Of a DNA stretch of 64,000 nucleotides, positions 9,554 through 18,602 are shown piece by piece. Source of the DNA: an uncultured Muribaculaceae bacterium (GTDB taxonomy: Bacteria; Bacteroidota; Bacteroidia; Bacteroidales; Muribaculaceae). The stretch is from the NCBI GenBank assembly GCA_910588245.1, contig CAJUQP010000008.1, forward strand, positions 36,124 through 100,123. Reading direction: 5' to 3'. Made by a program: the position numbers and the translations under genes. Each line of letters opens with the position of its first letter. Within the stretch, counting starts at the first letter, position 1. Under the pieces are notes generated by a model that worked only from the letters and a program-made list of their open reading frames with translations, did not search any database and was not told the DNA's origin.

Positions 9554-12526
9554 ATGCAGAACAAAGGGTTTATCAGCACCATTGCCGTCCTTTTGATCCT
9601 GATTTGCGGATTTTATATCTCCTTCTCGTTCGTGACTTCTCACTATGAGAAAAAGGCGGAGGAATATGCCGCGATGATGGCCAAGACAAGCGACGTAACC
9701 AATGATGCCTACAAACAGAATCTGAAGCAATTCAACGACTCTATCGACAAAGAGAAGGTCTATCTCGGCTACACCTACAACCAGGTGCGCAAGCTTGAGA
9801 TCGGCATGGGCCTCGACCTCAAGGGAGGTATGAACGTAGTCCTGGAGATCTCCGTGCCCGACATCCTTCGTCAGTATGCCTCCGGCGAGAGCCAGCTCAA
9901 GCAGATCAACGAAGCCATCTCCAAAGTAACGTCCCAGGGCGTCAAGGGAAGCGACCGCGAGTTCATCTCGAAATTCGCATCGCAGATCCAGCCCGGAGCC
10001 ATGGCCGGCCTCTTCACCCGTGAGGGGGAATTCCTCGGCAAGCTGAAGAGCGGCTCATCCAACAGCGACGTAGTGGCCGCCCTTGAGAAGCAGGTAGACA
10101 GCCAGGTCGACGCCGCCTTCAACATTTTCCGCACACGTATCGACCAGTTCGGCGTCGTGGCCCCCAACATCCAGAAGCTTCAGGACAAGAGAGGACAGAT
10201 CCTCCTCGAGCTTCCGGGCGTGAAAGAGCCCGAGCGTGTCACCGACCTCCTCAAATCATCGGCAAACCTGGAGTTCTTCGAAGTTTATAACTATAACGAG
10301 ATCGCCAACGACCTCAACAGCTTCGCCATGGAGTGGGCCCGTCAGGACACGGTCAACCACACCAACCTCATCGAGCTCCTTGGCGGTCCTCAGCGTGCAG
10401 GAAGTCCTGTGATAGGCATCGTGACCCCGCAGAACCGTGCGCTCGTCGACAGCATCCTTTCCTCTCCTCTGGCCAAGCAGAAGCTCCCCAGCGACTTCTC
10501 AGCCGTATGGGAAGTGAAAGCCACCGATTTCCCCGTGCTTGACGCACAGGGCAACGTGATGAAGAAAGCCAACGGCGAAGACCGTACCACCTCCTATTGG
10601 CAGCTTGTGGCCCTCAAGGGTGAGGCAGCCCTCGAGGGTGACGCCGTGACATCGGCCACCAGCGAATATGACAATATGCGCGGCAACACCGTGAACATGC
10701 GCATGAACGATGCCGGAGCACAGGCATGGGCCACACTGACACGCAACAACATCGGACGCCCCATAGCCATCGTGCTCGACAACAACGTATACTCCTATCC
10801 CAACGTGAACAACGAGATCACCGGCGGATCGTCGGAGATCACCGGCAAATTCACTCCCGAAGAGGCCAACGACCTCGCCAATGTGCTTAAGTCAGGCAAG
10901 ATGAGCGCCAAGGTTGATGTGGTCAGCAACAACGTGATCGGTCCGAGCCTCGGCGCCGAGGCCGTGCAGCAGGGCTTCCTCTCATTCGTGGTGGCCATCA
11001 TCCTGCTGATGATCTTCATGATCGCCATCTACGGTGTGATCCCCGGCCTCGTGGCTAACGTGGGACTTATACTCAACCTCTACTTCACGCTCGGTATCCT
11101 CGCCTCCTTCCAGGCAGTGCTCACCCTCTCCGGCATCGCCGGTATCGTGCTCGCCCTGGGTATGGCGGTAGACGCCAACGTGCTTATCTTCGAGCGCGCC
11201 AAGGAGGAGCTCGCCACAGGGAAGAAGCTCCGTCAGGCCATCTTCGAGGGCTACAGCAACGCCTTCTCCGCGATCTTCGACTCCAACCTCACCTCGGTGA
11301 TCACCGGCGTGATCCTTCTTCTCTTCGGATCAGGCCCCATCAAGGGCTTCGCCACGACCCTGATCATCGGTCTGGTCTGCTCCTTCTTCACGGCCGTGTT
11401 CCTCACACGTCTCGCTTTCGACATCATCACCAAGAACGGCCGTTGCGCCGGCATGACATTCACAACCTCGCTAAGCCGCAATTTCCTTGCCAAGACCAAG
11501 ATCAACTTCCTTGGCCAGTGGAAAGGCGCCGCAGCCGTATGGCTCTTCCTGATTGTGATCTCCATCGCCTCGCTCGTCATCCGCGGTATGAACCAGGGCA
11601 TCGACTTCTCCGGAGGCCGCAACTATGTCGTGCAGTTTGACAAGGATGTCAATCCCCAGGATATACAGGCCCGTCTGCTCACACAGCTTCAGGAGGCTGC
11701 CGACGACAAGACAGTCAGCGTTGGCGTCATCACCATTGATGATCCCTCCAAGGTGCGCATCTCCACAAGCTATAAGATCAATTCCGAGGAAGGTGACATA
11801 GAGAAAGAGATCACCGACCTCCTCTATCAGGGACTCCAGCCCGAGCTCACGGGAGCCGACGGCAAGGTGATGGATAAGACCGCCTTCACCGTGGCCGATG
11901 AGAGCCGAGGCATAATCTCGATCCAAAAAGTCGGTCCGTCGGTGGCCGACGACATGAAGGCGGATGCCTTCTGGGCAGTGGGCATCGCGGTTGTCTGCAT
12001 GTTCCTCTACATTCTTCTGCGCTTCCGCAACATCGCCTTCTCAGTAGGCGCCGTTTGCGCCGTGGCTCTGACAGCGTTCCTCATCATTGGCTTCTACTCC
12101 ATCTGCTGGGGCTTCCTCCCCTTCTCTATGGAAATCGACCAGTCGTTTATCGCCGCCGTGCTGACCATCATCGGTTATCAGATCAATGATACGGTGGTTG
12201 TGTTCGACCGTGTGCGCGAGATGATGAAGCTATATCCGAAAGAAGACCGCTTCAAGACGTTCAACAAGTCGCTCAACACGACGCTGACCCGTACGATCAT
12301 GACATCGGCATCGACGCTGCTTGTGCTTCTCTGCATCTTCTTCCTCGGCGGCGATACAATCCGCAGCTTCACATTCGCCATGATATTCGGTGTGGTTGTA
12401 GGTACGTTCTGCTCGCTCTACTGCGCTGCTCCGATCGCCTACAACATCGTGAAGGCCACGACCAAGAAACCGGCCGACGACAACAACGGCAAGCCCGTGC
12501 TTGAGGGCAACCGCCGCTTCAGATAA
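9554..12526 (+). CDS. secDF: Protein translocase subunit SecDF (fused)
   Basis: The RND-type partner of SecYEG, using the proton gradient to pull preproteins through the inner membrane. The 990 residues contain SecD and SecF in one chain, as is usual in Bacteroidetes. An N-terminal membrane helix (residues about 5-27) is followed by the SecD signature GLDLKGGMNVVLEI, a large periplasmic domain with coiled regions, then the helix cluster around VDANVLIFERAKEEL (conserved Asp/Arg region). SecF begins after about residue 640 with GIDFSGGRNYVVQF and ends with the helix cluster containing INDTVVVFDRVRE. The length is normal and nothing is missing. It is monocistronic: divergent from the Ig-like operon, with a strong terminator right after the stop. 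Confidence 0.97.
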   Translation: MQNKGFISTIAVLLILICGFYISFSFVTSHYEKKAEEYAAMMAKTSDVTNDAYKQNLKQFNDSIDKEKVYLGYTYNQVRKLEIGMGLDLKGGMNVVLEISVPDILRQYASGESQLKQINEAISKVTSQGVKGSDREFISKFASQIQPGAMAGLFTREGEFLGKLKSGSSNSDVVAALEKQVDSQVDAAFNIFRTRIDQFGVVAPNIQKLQDKRGQILLELPGVKEPERVTDLLKSSANLEFFEVYNYNEIANDLNSFAMEWARQDTVNHTNLIELLGGPQRAGSPVIGIVTPQNRALVDSILSSPLAKQKLPSDFSAVWEVKATDFPVLDAQGNVMKKANGEDRTTSYWQLVALKGEAALEGDAVTSATSEYDNMRGNTVNMRMNDAGAQAWATLTRNNIGRPIAIVLDNNVYSYPNVNNEITGGSSEITGKFTPEEANDLANVLKSGKMSAKVDVVSNNVIGPSLGAEAVQQGFLSFVVAIILLMIFMIAIYGVIPGLVANVGLILNLYFTLGILASFQAVLTLSGIAGIVLALGMAVDANVLIFERAKEELATGKKLRQAIFEGYSNAFSAIFDSNLTSVITGVILLLFGSGPIKGFATTLIIGLVCSFFTAVFLTRLAFDIITKNGRCAGMTFTTSLSRNFLAKTKINFLGQWKGAAAVWLFLIVISIASLVIRGMNQGIDFSGGRNYVVQFDKDVNPQDIQARLLTQLQEAADDKTVSVGVITIDDPSKVRISTSYKINSEEGDIEKEITDLLYQGLQPELTGADGKVMDKTAFTVADESRGIISIQKVGPSVADDMKADAFWAVGIAVVCMFLYILLRFRNIAFSVGAVCAVALTAFLIIGFYSICWGFLPFSMEIDQSFIAAVLTIIGYQINDTVVVFDRVREMMKLYPKEDRFKTFNKSLNTTLTRTIMTSASTLLVLLCIFFLGGDTIRSFTFAMIFGVVVGTFCSLYCAAPIAYNIVKATTKKPADDNNGKPVLEGNRRFR

Positions 12527-12542
12527 TCGCAGGCTCATAATA

Positions 12543-12582
12543 TAGAAAAGCTCCCTGCCGACCGCTCGGCAGGGAGCTTTTC
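12543..12582 (+). terminator. Intrinsic terminator after secDF
   Basis: A GC-rich perfect stem (AGCTCCCTGCCGA / TCGGCAGGGAGCT) is flanked by A-rich sequence on the left and TTTTCT on the right. It starts about 17 bp after the secDF stop and could work in both directions. Confidence 0.9.
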
Positions 12583-12667
12583 TATTCAGACAATTCATGA
12601 TGTATAATCTCTGTTACCATGTCTGGGAAACAGAACAACGCGCATGAATCTGAATTATTAGAAGTTA

Positions 12668-12675
12668 TACATTTG
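12668..12675 (+). promoter_or_regulatory. Candidate -7 element for the secreted unknown at 12754
   Basis: TACATTTG matches TAnnTTTG 79 bp upstream of the ATG; no clear -33 element. Confidence 0.35.
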
Positions 12676-12753
12676 TACGACTTCTTAATCAGTTATGAAC
12701 CCTGATCAACGTTTTGAGGTTATAAGTATAAAAGAATCAAAACGAAAGTTACT

Positions 12754-13440
12754 ATGAAAGCGACTCTCCTTCAATATATTGTTCTCGCGGCGCTGACAGC
12801 CGCGTCTTTGCAGGCGAAGGCCGTGGCTCCGGCCGCACCGGAGGCAGGGGAGGCATCGACAACCTCAGCACCCGCTCCGGCACAGATTGACCTCACGGCT
12901 CCGGCCGCGGTCATGCCGCTTGAGCTCACCGCCATCGATCTCGTGACAAAAGTCTACGGGATGCTCGATACGAGCCTTTCCGAGAAAGAGGCGATCATGG
13001 AGGCCGGAGACCGCTTCCGACTGACACCCTCCGCCGACAGTATGGGCCTATGGCTCGATTCTGCCGACGGATACGTGGTCAGTTACTATGGACTGACACC
13101 GCCCATCAGTGCCGTGGCACATTTCGATGAGGGTGGCGCGAGCGACTTCAGCTATTTCTTCCTTTTCCCCTATTCCGCCGGTGAGCGCAGGAATGCCGAC
13201 AGCGCACAATGCGTGTTTTGCGGCTATCTCCTCCAGGAAATGAACAATCTGGGACTGGTGGTGGGAGTGCCCGACGTGACAGATTCCATCTTTGAGGTGT
13301 TTGGCAGCTACAACGACAAATGGCTTAATATGCGTCTTGTGGAACAAGTCCACGATGATGAATCCGGGCTATTCGTACTCATGCTCAATGTCGTGCCGGG
13401 AGCCTACACAGCGGCCGACGATATCCTCGCGATCAATTAG
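12754..13440 (+). CDS. Secreted protein of unknown function
   Basis: I do not recognise this 228-residue protein. It begins with a signal peptide (basic start, then YIVLAALTAASLQAKA with probable cleavage after AKA) and an Ala/Pro-rich linker of about 30 residues (APAAPEAGEAS...APAPAQ). A globular domain from about residue 55 contains two cysteines in CVFCGYLLQEMN. No lipobox is present, so it is probably periplasmic or exported. It stands alone between the secDF terminator and a convergent BspA-like gene. Codon use looks like that of its neighbours. Confidence 0.75.
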   Translation: MKATLLQYIVLAALTAASLQAKAVAPAAPEAGEASTTSAPAPAQIDLTAPAAVMPLELTAIDLVTKVYGMLDTSLSEKEAIMEAGDRFRLTPSADSMGLWLDSADGYVVSYYGLTPPISAVAHFDEGGASDFSYFFLFPYSAGERRNADSAQCVFCGYLLQEMNNLGLVVGVPDVTDSIFEVFGSYNDKWLNMRLVEQVHDDESGLFVLMLNVVPGAYTAADDILAIN

Positions 13441-13522
13441 CGACTGGCAATGCGCGATTGATAATCGAACACCTTAAGGAGGATCACTATCCATCCTCAC
13501 GGCTACATGACTATCGGCAAAT

Positions 13523-14422
13523 TCATGGTTTAGGTTGGATAGATCGGAAAAGATGCCAGACGGGAGCCTGGCGATAAAGATTGAGGCTCCGTTGCGGCAC
13601 ATTTAGCCGGCAGCGTTCATACATGAAATCTTCCGAAGGATCAAACACCGGGCTTCCGCAGTCAAAAGTAGGGGGTGTGGCACTCATACAAGTTATGTCG
13701 GTCAGGTTGTGGCAGCCTATGAAAAGATATTCCCCCAACATCTTCTTGTTTGCCGGGAGAACTACGCTACGCAAAGCGGCACAATCTGAAAATGCGTACG
13801 ACTCGAGCTCAGTCACCGACACTGGCACAACGACCCTTTCCAGACTCTCACAACGGCTGAACACATTGCTGCCTATGTGCGCCACTTCATCAGGGATTTC
13901 AATCTCGCGCAATGCTCCGCAATAAGCGAAAGCATGGCTTGAGATATCCTTCAGGTGAGCGGGGAGAGACACAGAGACAAGTGAAGAATTCCACGCGCAC
14001 ATATAACGGGGGATGACACTCACCCGTCGCGGTATCACAAGCGACTTTAGGGCCACACATTCCCGGAAAGCCCCCTCCCCGATCGACTCAAGCGACTGAG
14101 GAAGCGACACGCTCTCCAGATTTCCGCAGCCAAGGAAAGCATATTCTCCGATGCTCTTCACCCCCTCGGGCACAACCACCTTCCTGATATCCATTCTGTC
14201 GGCAAAAGCAAAGTCATCTATCGATGTCACACCTTGAGGTATGACAACTACTCCACCGTTATCTTCAACTGTATCTGTTTCCGAAGCTCCATCTGCAGTA
14301 GAAGCAATCCCATAGTTCGCCTGCAACGCCATCAAAGACAGGATCACTATCCTGACAACCCCTATATTTCTCATACACATATTTCTTAAACACATATTTC
14401 TCATACACATTTTCAACTTCAT
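13523..14422 (-). CDS. BspA-type leucine-rich repeat protein
   Basis: A secreted protein with about seven BspA/TpLRR repeats (pattern I..YAF.GC..LESV.LP.SL) from about residue 60 to the end, followed by a short cap. Such proteins are typically surface or secreted binding proteins in Bacteroidales. The start is uncertain: six in-frame ATGs lie between 14422 and 14374 because a 15-bp tandem repeat encodes MCMRN three times. The shortest start (14374, MRNIGVV) gives the cleanest signal peptide (IVILSLMALQANYGIAS). There is no lipobox. It is convergent with the gene at 12754 and divergent from the ATPase pair. Confidence 0.8.
   Translation of the reverse strand: MKLKMCMRNMCLRNMCMRNIGVVRIVILSLMALQANYGIASTADGASETDTVEDNGGVVVIPQGVTSIDDFAFADRMDIRKVVVPEGVKSIGEYAFLGCGNLESVSLPQSLESIGEGAFRECVALKSLVIPRRVSVIPRYMCAWNSSLVSVSLPAHLKDISSHAFAYCGALREIEIPDEVAHIGSNVFSRCESLERVVVPVSVTELESYAFSDCAALRSVVLPANKKMLGEYLFIGCHNLTDITCMSATPPTFDCGSPVFDPSEDFMYERCRLNVPQRSLNLYRQAPVWHLFRSIQPKP
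14366..14410 (-). repeat. Three 15-bp tandem repeats carrying start codons
   Basis: Three adjacent 15-bp units (14366-14380, 14381-14395, 14396-14410). The outer two are identical and the middle one differs at two bases. On the minus strand each encodes the pentapeptide MCMRN or MCLRN, so a change in copy number keeps the frame but alters the number of candidate start codons and the length of the signal-peptide n-region. Confidence 0.9.
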
Positions 14423-14505
14423 AAAGTAAAAGTAACACTTTAATCCCATACCGCAAAAAAATATTGTAAAATGTGGCGGAGAAAAATCATGGATAAGGGA
14501 ATGTC

Positions 14506-14537
14506 TTTTGCAGATCAATTGGAAATTACTATTTTTG
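14506..14537 (+). promoter_or_regulatory. Consensus promoter of the first ATPase/nuclease gene
   Basis: TTTTG (14506-14510), a 19-bp spacer and TATTTTTG (14530-14537) match the Bacteroidetes housekeeping promoter exactly. The -7 ends 22 bp before the ATG, giving a very short leader. Confidence 0.8.
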
Positions 14538-14559
14538 CATAAAATAAACATCGATAGTC

Positions 14560-16122
14560 ATGGCAAGACAAAAATATCCCGTCGGAGTGCAGACCTTCGA
14601 GAAACTTCGTCAGGAAAACTATATATACGTCGACAAGACAGCGCTCGTCTATGAACTGGCATGTCAGTCCGTCCCGATATTCCTGTCGCGACCCAGAAGG
14701 TTCGGCAAGAGCCTGCTGCTCTCAACCATCGACGCTTATTTCAGCGGGCGACGCGAGCTTTTCAAGGGTCTTGCCATCGAATCCCTCACTGACGACTGGC
14801 AACCCCATCCTGTCTTCCATCTCGACCTAAGCGGTTGCGCGTATCTTGACAAGGACAGCCTCGGGCGACACATCGACATGTATCTTGCGCGGTGGGAGAA
14901 GATCTACGGCGACGAGAACAGTGGACGTGACCTTAGCGGACGCTTCGCGAGTCTTTTGGCCGCGGCATCAGAGAAGACGGGAAGAAAGGCTGTTGTGCTT
15001 ATCGACGAATATGACAAGCCCCTTCTCGACACACTTAATGAAGACCGAAGGGAGATCCATTCCTATTATAAGGAAGTGCTCAGGGGTTTCTACGGATGCC
15101 TGAAAAGCAACGACCGGTATCTGAGGTTCGTGATGCTGTCCGGAGTGACGAAGTTCTCCCAGGTGAGCATCTTCAGCGGACTGAACAACCTCAAGGATAT
15201 TTCCATGAGCCGGAAATACTCCACCATATGCGGAGTGACTCAGGAAGAGCTGGAGAGGGATCTCTCAGAGGGTATCCGTGAACTCGGGGAGGAATATGGC
15301 ATGGACCGCGAAGAGACGATCAGCACTCTCAAGGAGCGTTATGTCGGCTATCATTTCGCCGCCGACCTCCGGGACGTATATAATCCTTTCAGTCTGCTAA
15401 ACGCTCTCGACAACTGCCAGCTCGGCAACTACTGGTTCCAGTCGGGGAATCCGAAGTTCTTGGCTGTCAGGCTTAAGGAGGATCATATCGACCTCCATGC
15501 CCTTCAGAAGAGCGTCGAGACCGGCACGAGACTTCAAGACCTCGACCTGGCCATGACCAATCCCGTGCCCCTCCTGTTCCAGACGGGTTATCTCACAATA
15601 AAGAGATATGACAGGGATTTCGACGAGTATTCCTTAGGATATCCCAACCGCGAGGTGAAGGAGAGCTTCCTGCGAAGTCTGGTGCCTTATTATGTGGAAT
15701 ATGATCGCGGCACATCATCATTCGACGTGAAGAGATTCGTTCAGGAGGTCAGAGGTGGCGACGTGGAGGCTTTCATGAAGCGTTTCCAGGCTCTTTTCGC
15801 CGGGTTCCCCTACGACCAGGTCGGTGACTGCGAACTGCACTACCACAACGTGATCTACCTCACCTTCGTGCTCATGGGATTCTACGTGCGCACCGAATAC
15901 CGCACCAGCGACGGCCGCTGTGACGCCGTGGTGATGACCGATTCGCACATCTACATCTTCGAGTTCAAGTACAACCGCAGCGCCGAGGTGGCTATCCGTC
16001 AGATCGACGAGAAGGGCTACGCCCTCCCCTTCGCAGCAGATCCGCGCCAGCTCATAAAGATCGGCGTAAACTTCTCTTCCAAGACGCGCCGCATCGACGA
16101 CGTGAAGATTGTTAAAGGTTAA
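14560..16122 (+). CDS. AAA-ATPase-like / PD-(D/E)XK nuclease protein, copy 1
   Basis: A protein of 520 residues of the AAA-ATPase_like plus PDDEXK_9 type, abundant and often multicopy in Bacteroidales; the role is unknown. It has a P-loop-like RPRRFGKS at 44-51, Walker B VVLIDEYD at 145-152, and a sensor region MLSGVTKFS about 192-200. The C-terminal nuclease core has Asp455 (GRCDAVV) and EFK at 468-470. Compared with the copy at 16502, residues 1-13, 41-211 and 399-520 are nearly or fully identical, while 14-39 and about 212-398 diverge. It has its own promoter. The stop codon falls at the first unit of a 15-bp repeat tract, so the final VKG codons are repeat-encoded. Nuclease activity is inferred only from motifs. 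Confidence 0.9.
   Translation: MARQKYPVGVQTFEKLRQENYIYVDKTALVYELACQSVPIFLSRPRRFGKSLLLSTIDAYFSGRRELFKGLAIESLTDDWQPHPVFHLDLSGCAYLDKDSLGRHIDMYLARWEKIYGDENSGRDLSGRFASLLAAASEKTGRKAVVLIDEYDKPLLDTLNEDRREIHSYYKEVLRGFYGCLKSNDRYLRFVMLSGVTKFSQVSIFSGLNNLKDISMSRKYSTICGVTQEELERDLSEGIRELGEEYGMDREETISTLKERYVGYHFAADLRDVYNPFSLLNALDNCQLGNYWFQSGNPKFLAVRLKEDHIDLHALQKSVETGTRLQDLDLAMTNPVPLLFQTGYLTIKRYDRDFDEYSLGYPNREVKESFLRSLVPYYVEYDRGTSSFDVKRFVQEVRGGDVEAFMKRFQALFAGFPYDQVGDCELHYHNVIYLTFVLMGFYVRTEYRTSDGRCDAVVMTDSHIYIFEFKYNRSAEVAIRQIDEKGYALPFAADPRQLIKIGVNFSSKTRRIDDVKIVKG
14725..15149 (+). repeat. 425-bp segment identical to 16667-17091
   Basis: Reading both copies side by side I find no difference from 14725 to 15149, which corresponds to 16667-17091 (offset 1942). 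The first mismatches at the edges are 14724 and 15150. This covers the Walker A to Walker B core, while adjoining coding segments diverge strongly, which points to gene conversion. Confidence 0.9.
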
Positions 16123-16257
16123 AGCGTTAATGGTTAAAGGTTAAAGCATTAAAGGTTATAGCGTTAAAGCGTTAATGGTTAAAGGTTAAAGCATTAAAGG
16201 TTAAAGCGTTAATGGTTATAGCGTTAAGGATTGAAAATTAAAGCATTAGGGAGTAAA
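16111..16257 (+). repeat. Tract of 15-bp TTAAAGGTTAAAGCG-type repeats, copy 1
   Basis: About 147 bp of degenerate head-to-tail repeats built from TTAAAGG and TTAAAGC half-units, with TTAATGG and TTATAGC variants. It begins in the last codons of the first ATPase/nuclease gene and supplies its stop. The corresponding tract after the second copy is longer (about 227 bp), so copy number varies. Confidence 0.85.
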
Positions 16258-16375
16258 GGGGATATGCGAGACGCGAAGAGGGGAAAGGAAAGGACTATCG
16301 GCAAAATCCGGTAAACAGATGCGTTAGCTATGGGACTGCGGCTTTCCAGCCGCAGCTGCCGTGCACAGTTGACAG
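16258..16375 (+). repeat. Duplicated downstream block with hairpin, copy 1
   Basis: The sequence after the repeat tract (GATATGCGAGACGCGAAGAG onward) recurs almost unchanged at 18278-18385. It contains a perfect hairpin at 16336-16355 (CTGCGGCT / AGCCGCAG, loop TTCC). The rest of the 380-bp gap to the next gene holds no ORF I would support. Confidence 0.8.
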
Positions 16376-16452
16376 ACAGCCGACAATCCCCCTTACAGTG
16401 CCCGCAAGGTTCGCGGTGAAAAGGCAGGGAATGCATTAATCGGGACGCGGGA

Positions 16453-16483
16453 TTTGTTTTATGAGATAAATAAGTTATCTTTG
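16453..16483 (+). promoter_or_regulatory. Consensus promoter of the second ATPase/nuclease gene
   Basis: TTTG (16453-16456), a 19-bp spacer and TATCTTTG (16476-16483) lie 18 bp before the ATG. The same architecture occurs upstream of copy 1, but the sequence between the boxes differs. Confidence 0.8.
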
Positions 16484-16501
16484 CGTAAAAATCAGATAGT
16501 C

Positions 16502-18064
16502 ATGGCAAGACAAAAATATCCCGTCGGAGTGCAGACCTTCTCCGAGATAATCGAGGGAGGATACGTTTATATCGACAAGACAGATCTCGTTTACAGCCTT
16601 ACCGAATCCGGCAAGTATATATTTCTGTCGCGACCCAGGAGGTTCGGCAAGAGCCTGCTGCTCTCCACCATCGACGCTTATTTCAGCGGGCGACGCGAGC
16701 TTTTCAAGGGTCTTGCCATCGAATCCCTCACTGACGACTGGCAACCCCATCCTGTCTTCCATCTCGACCTAAGCGGTTGCGCGTATCTTGACAAGGACAG
16801 CCTCGGGCGACACATCGACATGTATCTTGCGCGGTGGGAGAAGATCTACGGCGACGAGAACAGTGGACGTGACCTTAGCGGACGCTTCGCGAGTCTTTTG
16901 GCCGCGGCATCAGAGAAGACGGGAAGAAAGGCTGTTGTGCTTATCGACGAATATGACAAGCCCCTTCTCGACACACTTAATGAAGACCGAAGGGAGATCC
17001 ATTCCTATTATAAGGAAGTGCTCAGGGGTTTCTACGGATGCCTGAAAAGCAACGACCGGTATCTGAGGTTCGTGATGCTGTCCGGAGTGACAAAGTTCTC
17101 ACAGGTGAGCATCTTCAGCGGACTGAACAACCTCAGGGATATTTCGATGCTTGAAGGATACTCTACGATATGTGGCATAACGCCGGATGAAATCAACGAC
17201 CAACTGTTGGAGGGTGTCGATGAACTGGCCCGGAAATACGGGAAAGACCGCGCAGGTATGATGGCCATGCTTAAGGATTATTACGACGGCTATCATTTCG
17301 CTGAGGATCTGAGTGATGTGTATAATCCTTATAGCCTCCTGACAGCACTTTATAACAATAAGCTCGGCAACTACTGGTTCCAGTCGGGGAATCCGCGGTT
17401 CCTTGTAACTCGCCTTAAGGAAGAAAACATTGATCTATACAGACTGCAGAAAAGTGTGGAGACAGGCACAAAACTTCAGGATATCGATCTGGTGATGGTC
17501 AATCCTTTGCCGCTGCTTTTTCAGAGCGGTTATCTCACCATCAAGGGATATGATATGGACTTCGATGAATACACTCTTGGATATCCCAATCGTGAAGTAA
17601 AGGAGAGCTTTTTGCGCAGTCTCGTGCCCTGTTACATTGAAGATGATAAGGGGATTTCTCCTTTCGATGTGAAGAGGTTTGTCCGGGAAGTTGAGGGTGG
17701 CGACGTGGAGGCCTTCATGAAGCGTTTCCAGGCTCTTTTCGCCGGGTTCCCCTACGACCAGGTCGGTGACTGCGAACTGCACTACCACAACGTGATCTAC
17801 CTCACCTTCGTGCTCATGGGATTCTACGTGCGCACCGAATACCGCACGAGCGACGGCCGCTGTGACGCCGTGGTGATGACCGATACGCACATCTACATCT
17901 TCGAGTTCAAGTACAACCGCAGCGCCGAGGAGGCGATCCGTCAGATCGACGAGAAGGGTTACGCCCTCCCTTTCGCAGCAGATCCGCGCCAGCTCATAAA
18001 GATCGGCGTAAACTTCTCTTCCGAGACGCGCCGCATCGACGACGTGAAGATTGTTAAAGGCTAA
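16502..18064 (+). CDS. AAA-ATPase-like / PD-(D/E)XK nuclease protein, copy 2
   Basis: Tandem paralogue of the gene at 14560, also 520 residues. I use the ATG at 16502 (MARQKYPVG), since it matches copy 1 and sits just after the promoter; an in-frame ATG 16 codons upstream overlaps the promoter. It has the same ATPase motifs (RPRRFGKS, VVLIDEYD) and the same nuclease core (GRCDAVV, EFKY). Residues 14-39 (SEIIEGGYVYIDKTDLVYSL) and about 212-398 differ strongly from copy 1, while the ATPase core is identical at DNA level over 425 bp. The divergent centre could be a specificity or partner-binding region. The gene ends in the second repeat tract. Confidence 0.9.
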   Translation: MARQKYPVGVQTFSEIIEGGYVYIDKTDLVYSLTESGKYIFLSRPRRFGKSLLLSTIDAYFSGRRELFKGLAIESLTDDWQPHPVFHLDLSGCAYLDKDSLGRHIDMYLARWEKIYGDENSGRDLSGRFASLLAAASEKTGRKAVVLIDEYDKPLLDTLNEDRREIHSYYKEVLRGFYGCLKSNDRYLRFVMLSGVTKFSQVSIFSGLNNLRDISMLEGYSTICGITPDEINDQLLEGVDELARKYGKDRAGMMAMLKDYYDGYHFAEDLSDVYNPYSLLTALYNNKLGNYWFQSGNPRFLVTRLKEENIDLYRLQKSVETGTKLQDIDLVMVNPLPLLFQSGYLTIKGYDMDFDEYTLGYPNREVKESFLRSLVPCYIEDDKGISPFDVKRFVREVEGGDVEAFMKRFQALFAGFPYDQVGDCELHYHNVIYLTFVLMGFYVRTEYRTSDGRCDAVVMTDTHIYIFEFKYNRSAEEAIRQIDEKGYALPFAADPRQLIKIGVNFSSETRRIDDVKIVKG

Positions 18065-18279
18065 AGCGTTAATGGTTAAAGGTTAAAGCGTTAAAGGTTA
18101 TAGCATTAAAGGTTAAAGCATTAAAGGTTAAAGCATTAAAGGTTAAAGTATTAAAGGTTAAAGCGTTAAAGATTATAGCGTTAAAGGTTATAGCGTTAAA
18201 GGTTATAGCGTTAAAGGTTAAAGAGTTAAAGGTTAAAGAGTTAAGGATTGAAGATTAAAGGATTAGGGATTAAAGGGGA
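18053..18279 (+). repeat. Tract of 15-bp TTAAAGGTTAAAGCG-type repeats, copy 2
   Basis: About 227 bp of head-to-tail units. Several consecutive units are perfect (TTAAAGGTTAAAGCA around 18105-18160); others carry TATAGCG or AAAGAG variants. It starts in the last codons of the second ATPase/nuclease gene. There are no unique spacers, so this is not a CRISPR array. Confidence 0.9.
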
Positions 18280-18385
18280 TATGCGAGACGCGAAGAGGGG
18301 AAAGGTCTACCGGCAAAATCCGGTAAACAGATGCGTTAGCTATGGGACTGCGGCTTTCCAGCCGCAGTTGCCGTGCACAGCTGAC
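18278..18385 (+). repeat. Duplicated downstream block with hairpin, copy 2
   Basis: Near-identical to 16258-16375, including the hairpin CTGCGGCTTTCCAGCCGCAG at 18348-18367 and the small ACCGG/CCGGT stem before it. Together with the upstream gene and tract this defines a tandem duplication unit of about 1.9 kb. Confidence 0.8.
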
Positions 18386-18602
18386 AAAACCGCAAAAGAT
18401 TTCCCACAAAGATTGTAAAGTTCGCGCATAAGGGTGAAAAGTGAAGAACTAAGAGGGAAAAAACTGTGTGACTTAAAAGCATCTTATCTTAATTATCTGC
18501 GAAACAAAAAATACAAAACTAAAGAAATAGAATAGGATTCCTCTGAAAGAGAAGTCTTTATCAATCCATCTTTCAACGACTTAATAATTGAGAATAACAG
18601 TA

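Noticed and set aside
18053..18279. Possible CRISPR array
   Set aside because: Units are adjacent and near-identical, with no unique spacers and no cas genes.
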